Source: Gorsachius magnificus (Eukaryota; Chordata; Aves; Pelecaniformes; Ardeidae). From it: a stretch of DNA of 64,000 nucleotides. The position numbers and the translations under genes were made by a program. The notes under the pieces were generated by a model. The model worked only from the letters and a program-made list of their open reading frames with translations, was not told where the DNA came from and ran no database searches. The stretch covers positions 10,772,984 through 10,836,983 of the forward strand of contig CM067082.1 in the NCBI GenBank assembly GCA_034008185.1, given 5' to 3'. Positions 23,210 to 36,786 of this stretch are shown here, piece after piece (within the stretch, counting starts at the first letter, position 1; the number at the start of each line of letters is the position of its first letter).

Positions 23210-24836
23210 TTCGGCTGGAAGCCTTGGTCAGTTCCCAGAGCTACAATATCATTGGTGTTAGTGAGACTTCTGGCTGGAGTGCTGGGATGGAGGGCTACAG
23301 GCTGTCCAGGAGGGGTAGGCAGGGCAGGTGAGGTGGAGGCATCGTGCTATACGTAAGGGAGAGGTGTCATTGTACAGCCCTTACAGTTAGCAGTAATGTG
23401 GTTGGGAGCCTCTGGGTGAGGATTAGGGGGATGGAGGACAAAGGAGATACTGTAGTAGGTGTCTACTACCAATCACCCAGCCAGGATGCTGGCACCAAGG
23501 AGTTACTCTATAGGCAATTAGGAGAAATCTCTGGATCGGTAGCCCTTGTCCTTACGGGAGTTTGCAGCTTCCCAGACATCAACTGGGAATATCATACTGC
23601 TATGACAAGCAGGTTGGGGAAATACTTGAAGTTTGTGGAAGATAACTTCTTGTCACAAGTGTATATTGAGCCAAGGAGGAAAGATGCCCTCCTAGACTCG
23701 CTATCTGTGAATGAAGGACTCCATGGGCCCCCATAATGTCCTTCTCTCTAAACTGGGGAGAGATCGGTTTGCTGGATGCCCTGTTCGATGGATAAGAAAT
23801 TGGTTGGATGGTCGCATCCAGAGGGTAGTGGTCAACGGTTCAATGTCCAGATGGAGATTGGTGACAAGTGGTGTCCCTCAGGGGTCCGTACTGGGATCAG
23901 TACTGTTTGATATCATCACCAACAGTGGGATCGAGTGCACCCTCAGCAAGCGTCCAGATGACACCAAGCAGAGTGGTGCAGTTGACACACTTGAGGGATG
24001 GGATGCCATCCAGAGAGACCCTGACAAACTTGAGAAGTCAGCTCATGTGAACCTCATAAGGTTCAACAAGGCCAAGGGTCCTGCACCTGGGTTGGGGCAA
24101 CCCCCAGTATCGATACAGGCTGGGGGATGAAGGGATTGAGAGCAGCCCTGTGGAGAAGGATTTGGGGGTACTAGTGGGTGAAAAGCTGGACATGAGCTGG
24201 CAATGTGCACTCGCAGCCCAGAAGGCCAACCGTACCCTGGGCTGCATCAAAAACAGCACGGCCAGCAGGTTGAGGGAGGTGATTCTGCCCCTCTACTCCG
24301 CTCTGGTGAGGCCACCCCTGCAGTGCTGCATCCAGCTCTGGAGCCCTCAGCACAGGAGGACATGGACTTGTTGGAGCGGGTCCAGAGGAGGCCACAAAAA
24401 TGATCCGAGGGCTGGAGCACCTCTCCTATGAGGACAGGCTGAGGGAGTTGGGGTTGTTCAGCCTGGAGAAGAGATGGCTGCGGGGAGACCTGATTGTGGC
24501 CTTCCAGTACTTAAAGCGGGCCTATAGGAAAGCTGGGGATGGACTTTTTAGCAGGGCCTGTTGTGATAGGACAAAGGGTAATGGTTTTAAACAAAAAGAG
24601 GGTGGATTTTAGACTAGATATGAGGAAGAAAATTTTTTACAGTGAGGGCGGTGAAACAGTGGACCAGGTTGCCCAGAGAGCTGGTAGATGCCCCATCCCT
24701 GGAAACCTTCAAGGTCAGGTTGGACAGGGCTCTGAGCAACCTGGTCTAGTTGAAGATGTCCCTGCTCACTCCAGGGGGGTTGCACAATGTGGCCTTTAAA
24801 GGTCCCTTCCAACCCAAACCATTCTGTGATTCTCGG
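23210..24836 (+). mobile_element. CR1 LINE, internally deleted, ends at intact 3' signature
   Basis: CR1 elements encode an endonuclease plus reverse transcriptase in ORF2. The left part (about 23216-23735) reads as the apurinic-type endonuclease domain, with stretches such as VVGVYYQSPSQD and FPDINWEYH recognisable over a 130-codon open frame. At about 23735 the reading jumps into the middle of the reverse transcriptase (motifs [16 protein letters not shown] and [11 protein letters not shown]). About 1 kb of the usual ORF2 is therefore missing. The catalytic FADD box is changed to RPDD (about 23950-23961), and several frameshifts follow. The 3' end is intact, closing with two octamers, ATTCTGTG and ATTCTCGG, at 24821-24836. 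The copy is old and inactive. The 5' boundary is uncertain and could extend into the GC-rich block. Confidence 0.9.
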
Positions 24837-27800
24837 CAATAAGTGATGTGCTGGGAAGACCTGTTTTCAGGTGTTTTTCTGATTTAGTGATTTGTGTTGG
24901 CTTTCTGTTACGCATTCATGGTCTGAATTGCATGCTTCTGTCTAGTTCTGTTGAGCATTAGTAGTTCATCAGAATCAGAAGAACAACTTACAACAGGTTA
25001 ATTTTTAGCCTCGTGAGTGTTTTAATCACTTACGCAGCTCTTAGCTTCCTTTTAGTGTCAGTAAAGAAGGAGCAGTTTGACGAGCACGTAATTGAACTTG
25101 CTCAAACACCGAAACTGAAATGATCTTAACTTCTTTCCTAGCCAGAAACTATGAACAGTTTGTCCTCATCTGCAGGTCATCAAAAGGCAGTCAATGACAT
25201 GCTGTTGAGGAAAGCTAGAATTTAACTCACCCTCAGATACTAAGTCTTGTTATTTCCTAGTGACAGTGTGCTGCTAGTGAGAGTGGCCTGGGAAACTGTG
25301 GGCATACGTAGTGCTGGCAGTTAGTGCACTGTCCTAAAGATCCAAGATTTTCCTGATTTACGTTTCACGTTAAGCATAAGCCCCACCAAGAAGTTAAGCA
25401 GCATGTTCTTTCAGGTTCAGATTTGTTTCAAACTAATGTTGCACTTCTGCTCCTTTCAGAAATCTGTTCCGAATGTGAGTTGTCTCTGCACTGTGGTCAT
25501 TATTTAAGGCCTTGTTTTTATTAACCTGTTGTCTCAAAGCAAACTTGAGATAAGTGTTAGGCTCCACAGATAGTTCTGACGAACTGTTTTGTTTAAAGAT
25601 AATTGGGAGGCTTATCTTTGTAGTGGCTTCGTATTCACAAAGAAACCCAAACCAAAACTCTTAAACTGTATCTTAGTATAAAACTGACATAAATTGTGTG
25701 TGTAACTGAAACAGTGATTTGGCAAAAGAAGTATTTGTTAATGACTTTTTTTACAACTTAAAAGAATTTTGCTTGCTGAGCAGCTTTTTGTGTGTGTGTG
25801 TAGAGATGTGCAGGAAATGATTTGTGTTCCAACTGTACGGCGGATTATTGTGCTAGCTACTGTTAAAATAACTGGCGTAGTGCTATAAATGGTGTCAGGG
25901 GAAATGAAAAAGATGTTACATATTCCAGCAAATTCTTTTTGCTGTTATCTCTGTTGTACAGGGACAAAGTATTTTTTTCTTTTATATCTCAGTATTCATT
26001 AAACACCATTTGATTAGATCTGATTTTAGATGTCTACGTTTAAAACTATCTCATGAGAGTGGACAGTAGTTTTCTTCCCATGATATAGCTGGAAGCTGTG
26101 TTAAGTAGGAGGACTTAGCTCAGCTGTATGAAAGATAGGGTGGAAGGTTTAAAAAAAAAAAAAAAAAAAATCACCAAAACTCCCTGATAAGAAATCTCTG
26201 GTCTGTAAACTCAGAAGATATGGGCTCACTGCACAAGCATAGTGTTCCTGGTTGCAGATCTGAGTTTTCTGGGGAAATTCTGAGTACTTAATCTCGGTGC
26301 TGTTGCAGTCTTTAAAGAGTAAGGCAAATGGGAGACAAATCTTGGTTTATTCTTAGGAGTTGGGAGGAATTGCGGTGAATAAGCATGCAAAGTAAAACTG
26401 AAATCTGTTTGAGTACATAACAGTAATGTGTTGACTGACTGTCATGCATTTTGTGTTGGGGGCTGTGTATTCTTGGGATTGGAGTTACTCTGAAGCGTGG
26501 TTATTTGTGTGAATGGTAAAGCCTTTAGAATAAAAGAAGGTTGATGAAAAGTTGCAGCTTTGACTCTAACCTACCAACGAGAAAGGTGAGATTGTTTTTA
26601 ATGGTTAGATGGAGGAAAGCTCAAAGTGTTTAGAGATATTAAATCCTGCAAGTGCTTGACAAACAGAACTCATCTATTGTAACACAGAGTTGATGAAAGT
26701 TTAACGCCAGTAAAAAGACAGGCTGCTACCTAATCCATAACTACAGCTGCTTTATTGGAACCAGTTACAATTCTCTTCTCATTTATAGCGTGGCTATAAC
26801 TGTGTTCCTAGCATGACAACCTTCCCCCCCCCCCAGTTTTTATAATGTTGGGGTTTTTTTTCATTTCCTGCTCTTTCTCGCAGCTTAACCTTTTTCTGTT
26901 TTACATCAATAAAAGATGTGTTGTCTTGTCTCCCCTGGGAGATAATGGGCACAGGTGATAAAGTGGTTAATATTAGCTCCTACCACTACCTCTGCCTAGT
27001 AGCTCCTTCTAAGCTTAAATAAATTTGTAGCAGTTCTTGTCAACATTTATAGTTCATGATGTAAATTTTCAATTTCAGGTTTTTAAGTCTGTGTATCTCA
27101 AGGCTTTTCTTCTGACTATATAAGGCTTGTAAAGAAGTGGCAATAATTCTTGCTAATCCAACTTCGATAAACTTGTCACTGACAAGTTACTCATGGGGGA
27201 CCTGAAAGGTTTATGTCTGTAACTGTCTTATGAAATTCCAGCATCCTTCCTGCCTTTGGGAGGTTTCTAAGGGAAAAAAACCCTGGTAAATCAGGCGAAC
27301 TGGTCTTTCTTTTGTGGGGAGGAGAAATGGGCATTTTCAGGTCTGATAACAGACAGATCTTTAAGCTGGGAACCACTTACTGTCCTGCAAGTACCTTTTA
27401 AAGGATGTCCTCCATCGAAGTTGTGAAGGCAAATGCTTTAAATAAAGGTTTGGAGATAAATATAATCCTGTGATCTTTGTCACAAGTGGTCTCCACTGTC
27501 AGTGTGAATTCAGCAGTAACGTGGGATGGATTGTCTTGATGCCTGCCTTTAAATGCTGTACATTTGTGCCAGTTTGTTTAATATTTGTTTTGTATGTACT
27601 TTAGGATATAATGGGAGACTCCTTTCACCTACAAGGAGGTATTTCATTTGCCCTTTTTCTTTGCAGATGCTTGTTCGTATACGTACAACAAAACTGCTTT
27701 TACAGTTTGTATGCTATGTCAACATTGAAAGCACCCAGGAATGGCATTCCTTGATTTTTGTCTCCTTTCTGCCATGGAAAGGAGCAAGCTGCTAAAACTT

Positions 27801-30800
27801 CTCTGCCAATAAAGAATATTGTTTTGCATTTCTTTGTGACTATAGCTATATTAGAGGCAGTATGTTAAAGAATGTTTTAAAACTAGAAGTACATTATTCT
27901 AGACTGATGGAGCAGATTTAGGTCTTGCTTAACTTCCACTTTTAGTCAAGTAACAATGGTAGACTGAAAACCTGCCTGCATTTAACCGTGATGCAATGCA
28001 GCTGTATAAATTAAGGTTTTGAATAGTTCTAAGTTAAGAGATTTATAAGAACAGGGCTGGCAGCTGCAGTTACTTCTTCATTCTCCCTAGCAACTCAGGT
28101 AAGTTCAAAGTTGACTTCATATTTGAATAACTACCCGATGGACTTGCTTCCATATGCAGAGATTTCTCCCAGAATTGTATTATTTTGCCCTGGTCTCTTT
28201 TGCTCAAATAATTGTAGGACAGTAGTTTTTTATGTTTTTCCTGTCTAAGCTGAGCATCTGGAACTGCTTGCTCTCTGCCTTCAGAAAAGGAAAAAAAAAA
28301 TCTATGCACGTGGGCAGGTTTTGGTTTCTCTAACTTAAAATCGTGTCTGTTTTAGTCTCTGTGTATCTATTTTGTAAATAGGGAAAAGTAGACTTGGTTA
28401 GAATTTTTGAAAGCAGAAATGAAGTCTTAAAGGTCAGTCACTTCAGAAGTGCTCATTTTTCTTTAAAATATCCAGTTAGGCATTTTATAGAGTAAACAGG
28501 CCAGAAATAAGTTTTTATTCTTCCACACAGGTTTTACAGTGTAAGGAAAAGGCTGAAAGCTATGGATTTGCATGCTGGGATTGATGTTTATAGTAGTGAC
28601 TTTGAACTGTGTTGCAACCTTCTGAGTGCTTTACTGGTTTGAATATTTTTGATAATGCTTGCACATCAGAGAAGCCTATTGAGAGTAAGTGTGCAGCTTG
28701 ATGGCAGATGAAGTTTGCTGTTGACATACAAAATCATGAACAGTGACACAAATAATATAATTTATTAAAACCACTTTTAATTCTTAAGCTTTAAAAACAT
28801 TTTATTGTTAAAAAAACTTGAGCTCTGATTTCTGATGAAATGCAGCGATAAATTCAGATTAAAACACTAAACTACTGTGTTCTCTTGTAGAACGTGTTTC
28901 TGGCTGTCAACTTGTGAAAGGTACTGATGTGGCTGGGTGAAATTTAGAGTAATTACTGTGTAAAGTGTGAGTTGTTCAGGGGATCTTTGCTTCAATTTTT
29001 TTTTCTCTTCCATTGGAAATATCTAAAATGGTGTAAGATATGAAATGCATGTCCCGTATTTAAGCATTTTATTTACTTAGTAGGACGCATGACTGAACTT
29101 TGATACACATAAAATTGATAGCATGAAATATTAAGTCAATTTAAACCAGGAATTTTAGAGCTGCTCTTTTGTGTGTGTGAGCAGTTTTGTGGGAGCCCAG
29201 GGTACTCTAGAGTACAGTGACTCTATCAACTTCTCCTTTTCACCTTGTGTATCTTTTGAACTTCCATGTCATTCTGTGTAAGCATGACTTAATTTTACTT
29301 GAGTTTGGGTGCTGGGGAGTGGTCCCTTTTGCCATTCACCTGCTCTTACCAGTGACACAGATGTCTGGAAGGAAGTGAATTAAGTATTCTGCCCTTGGCC
29401 TCATGGAGTATGGGCTTCTGACAAAGAGTAAGCTGCAGTTGGAAGGAGGTTGAGAGTCACTGCCTTTACCTAGTAGCTTTTGTTGGCTAGTAGAAAAGTT
29501 ATAACTGTTTTCTGAAATCTGTTTCGGTGGCTCAGCACTACACCCAGTGTACCTTTTTGGAACAGCGATCCTTAACCTGAGTGCTCAAGCAGCTCTTTCC
29601 TATTACAGCAGAGTGCTCAGTGGCAGAAACTAAATGTCTTATAAAATTCTGTTTGATTCCTTATGATCAAAACTTTGATAGCGTGTGTACAGCGGTTTTT
29701 ATGGTAATGAAGAAATTGCTTCCTCATAGTTTAATTTCCTAATTAAATTTCATTGCTTTTGTAGTGCTGTGCATGTGTGCAAGGGCAGTGAATGAGGCTT
29801 GAGAAACAGCTTTACAAATACGGGGTTTCTCACAACTAGCATGAGTTAGTTCTTGTCAATGTCCCTCATGTTTGTGCTGTTTCCAGAATCAGTAGGATGT
29901 GATACCATCTAGGGGAAGTTCTGTATGCCTGAAGTTAAGAGTTTTGAGGCCACTGCTTGTGCGAATGGTGCATTTTATTTGCAGGTTTCAAAGTCGGCAA
30001 AGAAAGTGCAGCTGCTGATGCCCTCTGCTATCTATTAGGAATGTGATGTGGAACCTGGAGTTAGAGAGATACCACCTTTCTGAACTAGCCTTGTCTCTCT
30101 GACTGTTTTTTTTGAGAAAACTTTTTTTCCCCATTCTCACAAACTGCTCAATAAATTCTCTCTTGTTGTATGTGTTCTCTGTTGTGTCGTAAGCATGGTG
30201 TTCATGATCTTGGAGATACTCTGGCTAACCAACAAACCAAGAAGCTGGTTGTACTTTTCCAGGGGTGGCTTGTTCTTCAGACTCTTGGTATATGAGATAG
30301 GATAGTGTTATGGATATGGATTGTGTTAATGGTTTGCGTCTAGCTCTGCGTAGTCAAGACCACAAAAATTGTCTTTGAATCTAAGGCTTCCCCATGGGAC
30401 CAGTTTTTTCTATAAATTTTATTGAAGTACACCTAGTAGAATGCAAATTGTACTCTTACACATTTTTCATCTTAGGCAGTTGTCCTAATGTAAGTTCAGT
30501 GTTACTTTTTTAACAAGTACATTCTAACTGCAGGACACTGCATGACACTCCTCTGTAATAATCCAGCAATAACCAGTGTTGCAGTTGGCTGACCTGGATG
30601 AAACTTTCTTTTCCCTCAGGCCTGTTGTCTTTAGCATGCGTATCTTTTCCTTTCTTAATTATATTTATTTGTAATCTCAGTGAAAGGATGACTTGCTCAG
30701 CAATTTGGAACACCTGCATGATTTTTCTTATTCAAAATAGTCTTAGTAAAAGGTTTCATGGGCAGAACTGTAATCCACATATTGAAGTGAGGTTACTGTT

Positions 30801-32187
30801 TGTTATGTCCAGGATTAGACTGGACTGTTTCAAATGATTAGATAACGTCTTACTATCTGTAAGGCTTATGAAGCTTAAGTTTTTTTCAGCAGTAAAACAG
30901 TAACTTCCATTATTTTTCAGGTTGACGTGTGAGAGTTTAGCATTAATATCTTTGCCAGATAGGAATGCAGTATCTGATTTTTGGGGTCTGTACAGCTTCA
31001 GCAACTTCTGTTCATAAAGTGAAGTAGTAGAGAGATTTCAGAGGTATTCTGCATGTGTGCTTCACCCAGCGTATCCTAACTTGAGGGTCACTAAATAGCC
31101 TCTTCTATGCTGATCCCCTTCAAGATTCATCCAGTGCTACCCTTACCAACTCTTGCTGCAGCAGAATTCAAAGACTTACCTACCTGGCTAAAGTCCTGCT
31201 GTGTTTTGTGTTGTATGTTTTGCCTCCTACAGATAAGAAACTGAGATAGAACAATGTTAATTACCTGAAAGCAAATGGGAAGGCTGTAGTTAAAAACAGA
31301 GATCAAATGCATGCTTCTCTAGTTACATTACACAGAGTTTCTGTAACTGAGTAACTCCTAATGAAACTTGTTTGTAAGATAGGAGCAAGATTAGTAATTC
31401 TCTGTGAAACTCCTTTAGTTTCTCTGTAATGATACATTTACTGAAAGTAGATCCAAGTGAAAACCTTTCATTCTTTCAGATGCGTTAGATCTCAGTCACT
31501 GTTGGTTTTTTTAATGCTATTTCTGCTAATATTTCTATTTTTAAGCAAATAACAATTTCCACAAAAATATGGGAGGTGAAGGCCCAGAAGACCAGCATCC
31601 ATTTCAAGATTCGGGTGATAAGACATTGAATAAGTTAATATTTGTCTTGTTGCTAAATCTTTGAAAGCCAAATTTTTATTGAAAGACAGAAAAGCTGCCA
31701 AAATCCTTTTAATCAGCCAAAGGGGTTTTGCATTGCTTTTTATGAAGCTGGCTTGCCTGTTTTAGTATGCTTTCTGTGATGCTCATGATGGTACCATAAG
31801 GCAAAAGTAATTTTCTAGTTTAGCCACAGTAACAAGCGTATCCTTATTAATGAGATTTATCATTATGTAAGTCTCCTCACTTCTTCAGTCTTGTTCTTGT
31901 CATATTCCAATAGTCAGAGATTTCTAGCAAATGTCTGCTGTGTTGGGAAGTTCCTACAACAGGAGGTTCTGCTCTAAGAACATCCATAAATCATCCAGTT
32001 CTTTGGCAGTGTCTTTGCCACATGAGATGTCCCTGATAAATTGCAAAAGTTCATGAATGGCAATGCAAATAATTCCATAGTAGGTAATGTTTGTTGTAGC
32101 CCATGCTAGGCATGACGAGCCTTGAACTAAACCCTGTCTATTGTGAAAGTTAACTACCTTCATTTATTCTGAGGCTCCTTACAACAG
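24837..32187. other. intron-like sequence, no supported gene
   Basis: AT-rich DNA with an A run of 20 at 26151-26170 and a short C run near 26826. Strong acceptors at about 26883 and 27666 open into short frames. The latter is followed by AATAAA near 27808 and could be a terminal exon of a non-coding transcript, but nothing confirms it. No repeat family is recognised. Confidence 0.5.
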
Positions 32188-32297
32188 AGATGATACAGAA
32201 GATTTCTGTAGTTGCACCGAGTGAATCTGAGGCCAAGAAGGCTTTAATCAGTCCTGTTTCAGCAGATGATTTAACTTCTCCGAGTGCTCTTAATTGG
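32188..32297 (+). CDS. candidate internal exon, unrecognised
   Basis: The segment follows an AACAG acceptor with a modest pyrimidine tract and ends in a strong donor (TTGG then GTATGT). From 32190 a single frame is open for 36 codons and ends on a codon boundary; peptide stretches include QKISVVAPSESEAKK and SPVSADDLTSPSALNW. The codons show a marked purine-N-pyrimidine bias and two CpGs in otherwise CpG-poor DNA, which favours a real exon over a chance frame. The acceptor could instead be at 32189, making the exon exactly 108 nt. I do not recognise the family. If real, it belongs to a plus-strand gene, plausibly the one served by the CpG island. Confidence 0.3.
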
Positions 32298-34968
32298 GTA
32301 TGTGTGTGTAGCCTTTTCCTGTCAGCAGCCAGACACGTATGTGGTGTACAATTAATCTGTGAATCTGTACTAAATCCAGCACACCCTGTAGGCACTGAAT
32401 CAGAGTCCTTGCACAGCTCCGTGGGCAGTGAATCGCAGCCCTCCAACAGATGAGTGCTGCAGCACCCACGTGATGGATCCAGTTGCTTCCTAGAAGACTT
32501 GTATCCACGGCGCATGGGGCACGCGCTTTCCTTTATACCTCTCGCCAAACTGGAGCCTGCTTCTGGGCTTCTGTTACACAATTCACGTAACGCTTTTCTG
32601 GAATACCGTGTTTCTGAAGAGCTCGGGAGTCTCTGCCTTTCATTTTGTTGAGCACAAACCTCATACGTGGCGCTGCCTCTGCTCTGGTTCCACGATGTGG
32701 TAAGGGCCCTGTGGGTTTCTCACAAAGGAGCAGCCTAAAGCCCGCTCCACCTGTAGAGCAACTCTCTTGTCATATGGCTTGAACGCACTTCGCAGATGGA
32801 GTCACTGGTCTAAACTGGGAGACTGCAGAAGCCAGGCACCTTAATTTCAAGTCTGGTTGCACTATTAGTACCATTTATCCCTGTTGTTCTATTACTCTGG
32901 AAATTTGTGGTCCTAGGACTTTGTCTCAATGCCTGCAGGTGCGTGCAGTGCTTGTACTGATGATGCTGTTCTTGCGTGTGCTTGCATCCCCTTGCAAACC
33001 TAATGGTAAGTGGATGAAGGGAAGCTGCTATGTATGCATGTCTGTTGTTAGAGTTTTAGTAGTGTTCAGCAACTTTGTGTCTACTGGAATAATGCTGGGC
33101 ATGACTTTACAATGTGAATTTTATGTTACTATGTGAATTTTATGTAATACAGTGCCTTTGCTTCACACGTGTATTTAACATGAGTTTTTGCATTTCTTCA
33201 TGACAAATGGTACTTCAGACTCTGGTAGTCTTCAAGTAAGTCTTCTTAGCCTTATACTAGCAGAAAAGCTTTACAGTGTGACAAATCTGTAAATAAAAGT
33301 AGGGGTTTTTTCCTACTTGACTGCTGTTGCAGGGTAGAGTTTGATTTGAAAAGGATGAACTGACTCCCTTGTTGCAGTCTCTAGAACATGTATGTGACTG
33401 CTTGAATGTTGGTGTTTGTTATTTCGCTTCAGCAGAAAAATATAAGACTTGTTCTTAAATGCTTCCTTTGTTACTCCAAATACAGAGTAATATAGAAAAA
33501 TTGTTGCGCTCCTATTTTGACTGAGGTTGTAACATGCACATTAAATGTAGGAAAAATGCCTCTGGAGATGATGGCATCTGCAAGTACACTTTGAACAAAG
33601 ATCTTGTGCTCTCTCAATATAGACCTAAATGGGAGGATGTGGGAGTGTAAGAATGGCTTAAAGTTCATCAGATTTCCTGTGCAGAAATAGGAGTCCAGTT
33701 GCCTTTAATGTCTCCAGTGAGAAGCGGATGTAAAAGCTGAGATAGTCTGCAGACAGCCTTCTGAGGGTGAGACTTCCTACTCAGGGTCTCAAACATAAGC
33801 TCTGCAGTATCTCTCTCTTTTTTTTTTTTTTTAAAGTAAATATTGGATCCTAAAAAGATCATTCAGACTGTTTATGCTAAGAGCTTAAACTATTTACCCA
33901 TCAGATAGAGAAAGTTAGGTACTGTAAACATGGCTAAGAGCTGGAAGTAATGCCTCCCCTCTCTGTGGACTAGATAAACAAGCTTGTCTAAATCCAGCTG
34001 ATTAGGAAATAGGGGAAAAAAGGATGTATTGACCAACTATCCAGATCCAGGGCTTCATAGCATATCTCCCACACACACTTCAGAGTTTTTTAAATGGCAG
34101 AATCTTTGACATAATAACCTACTGACTGTAGCATAAGGGAAGCCTAACTCTAATCTCTATTTGAGGATTCTTGCATTCAGCATCTGCTGGTGAGCCAGGC
34201 TGGTGCCTCGCTCAGCTGAAGCTGGGACACTTGATGATTAGGGGTTTAAGGGGTGGGTCCAGGAAAAGCCTAAGCACAGCAGAACCTGTGAGAAGGACTT
34301 TTTATGGATTGGGAAGGAAAGTCTTTGGGTTTAGTCTTTGCTTACAATAGATCTTTGTCCAGTAGAAATCTTAAACTGTTCTTCAATTTGGGATGTGTAG
34401 CTTCTATCTTCTCACTACAAGCCTTTACTTAATGAAGAGTTCGCTCGTACCTTTAACCGTTACAGTAGGCTCTTTGAAGTAGTCCTGGTGGTTTGCTGGT
34501 TCTGGCCACTCAGGGACCTTCTTTTATTGTGCCTCTGTAGAGCTGGAAAACTAGGACTCGTCTGATGTTCATTCTGTGGGTTGATTTCAGGTTTCTATGA
34601 CGTAATTCAGTCCCTTGGTCAGGTGTTGTGAATCCAAGGATTAACTGAGATCTAGGGCTGAAAGATGTGTGGCATCTGTACTTCAGAATGAAGGAATCAG
34701 CCAAGTTGTGCCCATTTCTCTATATGGCTAAAAGTTTACAAGTCAAAGCGTATATATCAATAACTTGCTCCTGACATCTGGTTGCCAGAATAAATCAGAG
34801 TTTTTACAAAGATTGCGCATTTCTGACCAACTTCTTAAGTTAAGTGTTCTAAACGTCATTGCCCTTCTCCTCTGTGTTGTGTCAAGAACATCCTCCCACC
34901 AGTAGTAGGAAAAGATTACTCTATTTCAGCCTGTGTGTAAGTGTATGTACCTGCCCTTTTCACCCTGC
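32298..34968. other. intron-like sequence, no supported gene
   Basis: AT-rich DNA. A segment ending at 33004 has a strong GTAAGT donor and an open frame with a hydrophobic run, but its acceptor is poor, so I do not call it. A T run lies at about 33818-33832. Nothing else is recognisable. Confidence 0.5.
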
Positions 34969-34973
34969 TATGG

Positions 34974-35517
34974 GTTTGTGGTTTAACTCGGCAGGCAGCT
35001 GAACACCACCCAGCTGCTCGCTCAGCCCCCCCCGCCCCAGTGGGATGGGGGAGAGAATTTGGGGAAAAAAGTAAAACCTGTGAGTTGAGATAAAGACAGT
35101 TTAATATAACAGCAGAGGAAAATAATCATAATAATGGTAAGAGAATACACAGAATATACAAAACAAGTGATGCACAATGCAATTACTTGCCACCCACCTG
35201 CTGACCAGTGTCCAGCCCGTCCCTGAGCAGCGATCACTGCCCCCCGAGCAACTCCCCCAGTTTATATCCTGAGCATGAACAACATATAGTACAGAATAGC
35301 CCTCTGGCCAGTTGGGGTCAGCTGTCCTGGCTGTGCCCCCTCCCAGCTTTTTGTGCCCCTGGCAGAGCAGGGGAAGTCTTTGACTGGTGTAAGCGCTGCT
35401 CAGCAACACCTAAACCATCAGTGAGTTATCAACATTCTTCTAGTACTAAATCCAAACCACAGCGCTGTGCCAGCTACTAGGAAGAAAAGTAACTCTATCC
35501 CAGCCAAAACTAGGATA
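34974..35517 (-). mobile_element. solo LTR of an endogenous retrovirus, TSD TATGG
   Basis: A 544-bp element flanked by a perfect 5-bp duplication, TATGG (34969-34973 and 35518-35522). Its ends are imperfect inverted copies (GTGGTTTAAC near the left; CCAGCCAAAACTAGG at the right), matching the two other LTRs in this window. The left terminal TG is mutated. Read on the minus strand it carries a TATA box (ATATAAA, 35261-35267) and downstream an ATTAAA polyadenylation signal (35100-35105), so the LTR is probably oriented on the minus strand. No internal viral genes are present; it is the product of LTR-LTR recombination. A 5-bp duplication fits ERV-L-type integration. Open frames inside it are shadows. 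Confidence 0.9.
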
Positions 35518-35522
35518 TATGG

Positions 35523-36786
35523 AAACCTGTTCCATAAGTAATGCGGAGGACGTGTCATCTGTGCCCTGCCTCTTCATCTCTGAGTAGAGTCACTCTAAGG
35601 AGAGTCAATCTCTAAGGAGTAGCTTTATTTTAAAGGGGAACTGCAGAAAATATTGGCTATGTCTTTTCAAGTCCTGCCTCAAATATATTCTTGACTGCCC
35701 ATAGTTAAAGTCTGTCTTACATTAGAGCATAAAATGATTGTCATCGTTACAGTTCCACTTCTGCATTTGTCTTTGAAACAGAGGAATATGCCCATTGTAT
35801 GGTTAATTGGAATAGGTATTTAGCAGTTTCAGCTTTGTTTTGTTTGTTTTACACAAGAGCTAATTTTTTCCTACTGCTGCATTTACAGTAGGTATAGGCA
35901 TAGGTTCCAGAGCTCCAAGAAGCTGGGTGAATGAGGGCTTGAAGGTACGAAATGGTCTGAACTTGAGTCAGAGCTTCTGAAGTGTGAGCAAACTCTCCTG
36001 GATGCAGAGCATATGCTCTTCTTCATTGTAATTAATAATTTTTAAAAAGCTGGTAAGGGTAGTCATCTTCTCTAAGATTCAGACCCTTTGTAATACTTAA
36101 AGGTGTTTTGAAAACCTGTATTTTAGGGGAAGTTGTTAAACCATGCAACACCGATGAGCTCAAAATGTCAAGTCCAGTGTTTGAAAGCTGAGATGTGGCA
36201 CTGACAGGAGAAAAAGTGTTCACAGTTGGAAATACTTTCTATGACTTTGGAGTAATTAATAGAGGAAAAGCTGGTCAGTGTTCTGTTTGGTAAATACACT
36301 TCAATTAATGCATTTTGTTGGACTGATAATGTGTTAAACCTGTGCCAAATGTTTGCTGTGGGGACAACGGAGGGTTATGTGTGAGTCTTTTCCATCTCTA
36401 TCTTTGCAACTCTTAATTAAGTGGACAAGCTTCATTTACTCACAAAATTAGCTTCTAGTATATGAATACATTTCGATGTTTTCCAGCTCAAACCTGTAAG
36501 GAATAGCATATTTAAGTCCCATAACTGATGTTGTTCTGGTGAATGAAGAAAAGCGGTAATTCGATGCTGAAAGTGGTCAGGGTATCTCTTGGGTGCTGTG
36601 GTGTTACATGGAAGCAGAGCTGGGCAGTCTTCCGGAAGCAAATAGTTTTAACCTTGTAATGTGTTGTACCATCCTTGTTATTAACTGTCTGATGTACAGT
36701 TGAAGCTCAAACTATTGAGTTTTAGTATCATTATTTTGATCTTAATGTTTCATTGCTGTCCTGAAAATAAAAGAATGAGAACTTAC
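35523..36786. other. non-coding, no supported gene
   Basis: AT-rich intron-like sequence with only short chance frames. No repeat family is recognised. Confidence 0.5.

Noticed and set aside
27667..27830. Terminal exon with strong acceptor and AATAAA
   Set aside because: The hexamer is common in AT-rich DNA and there is no upstream exon to connect it to.
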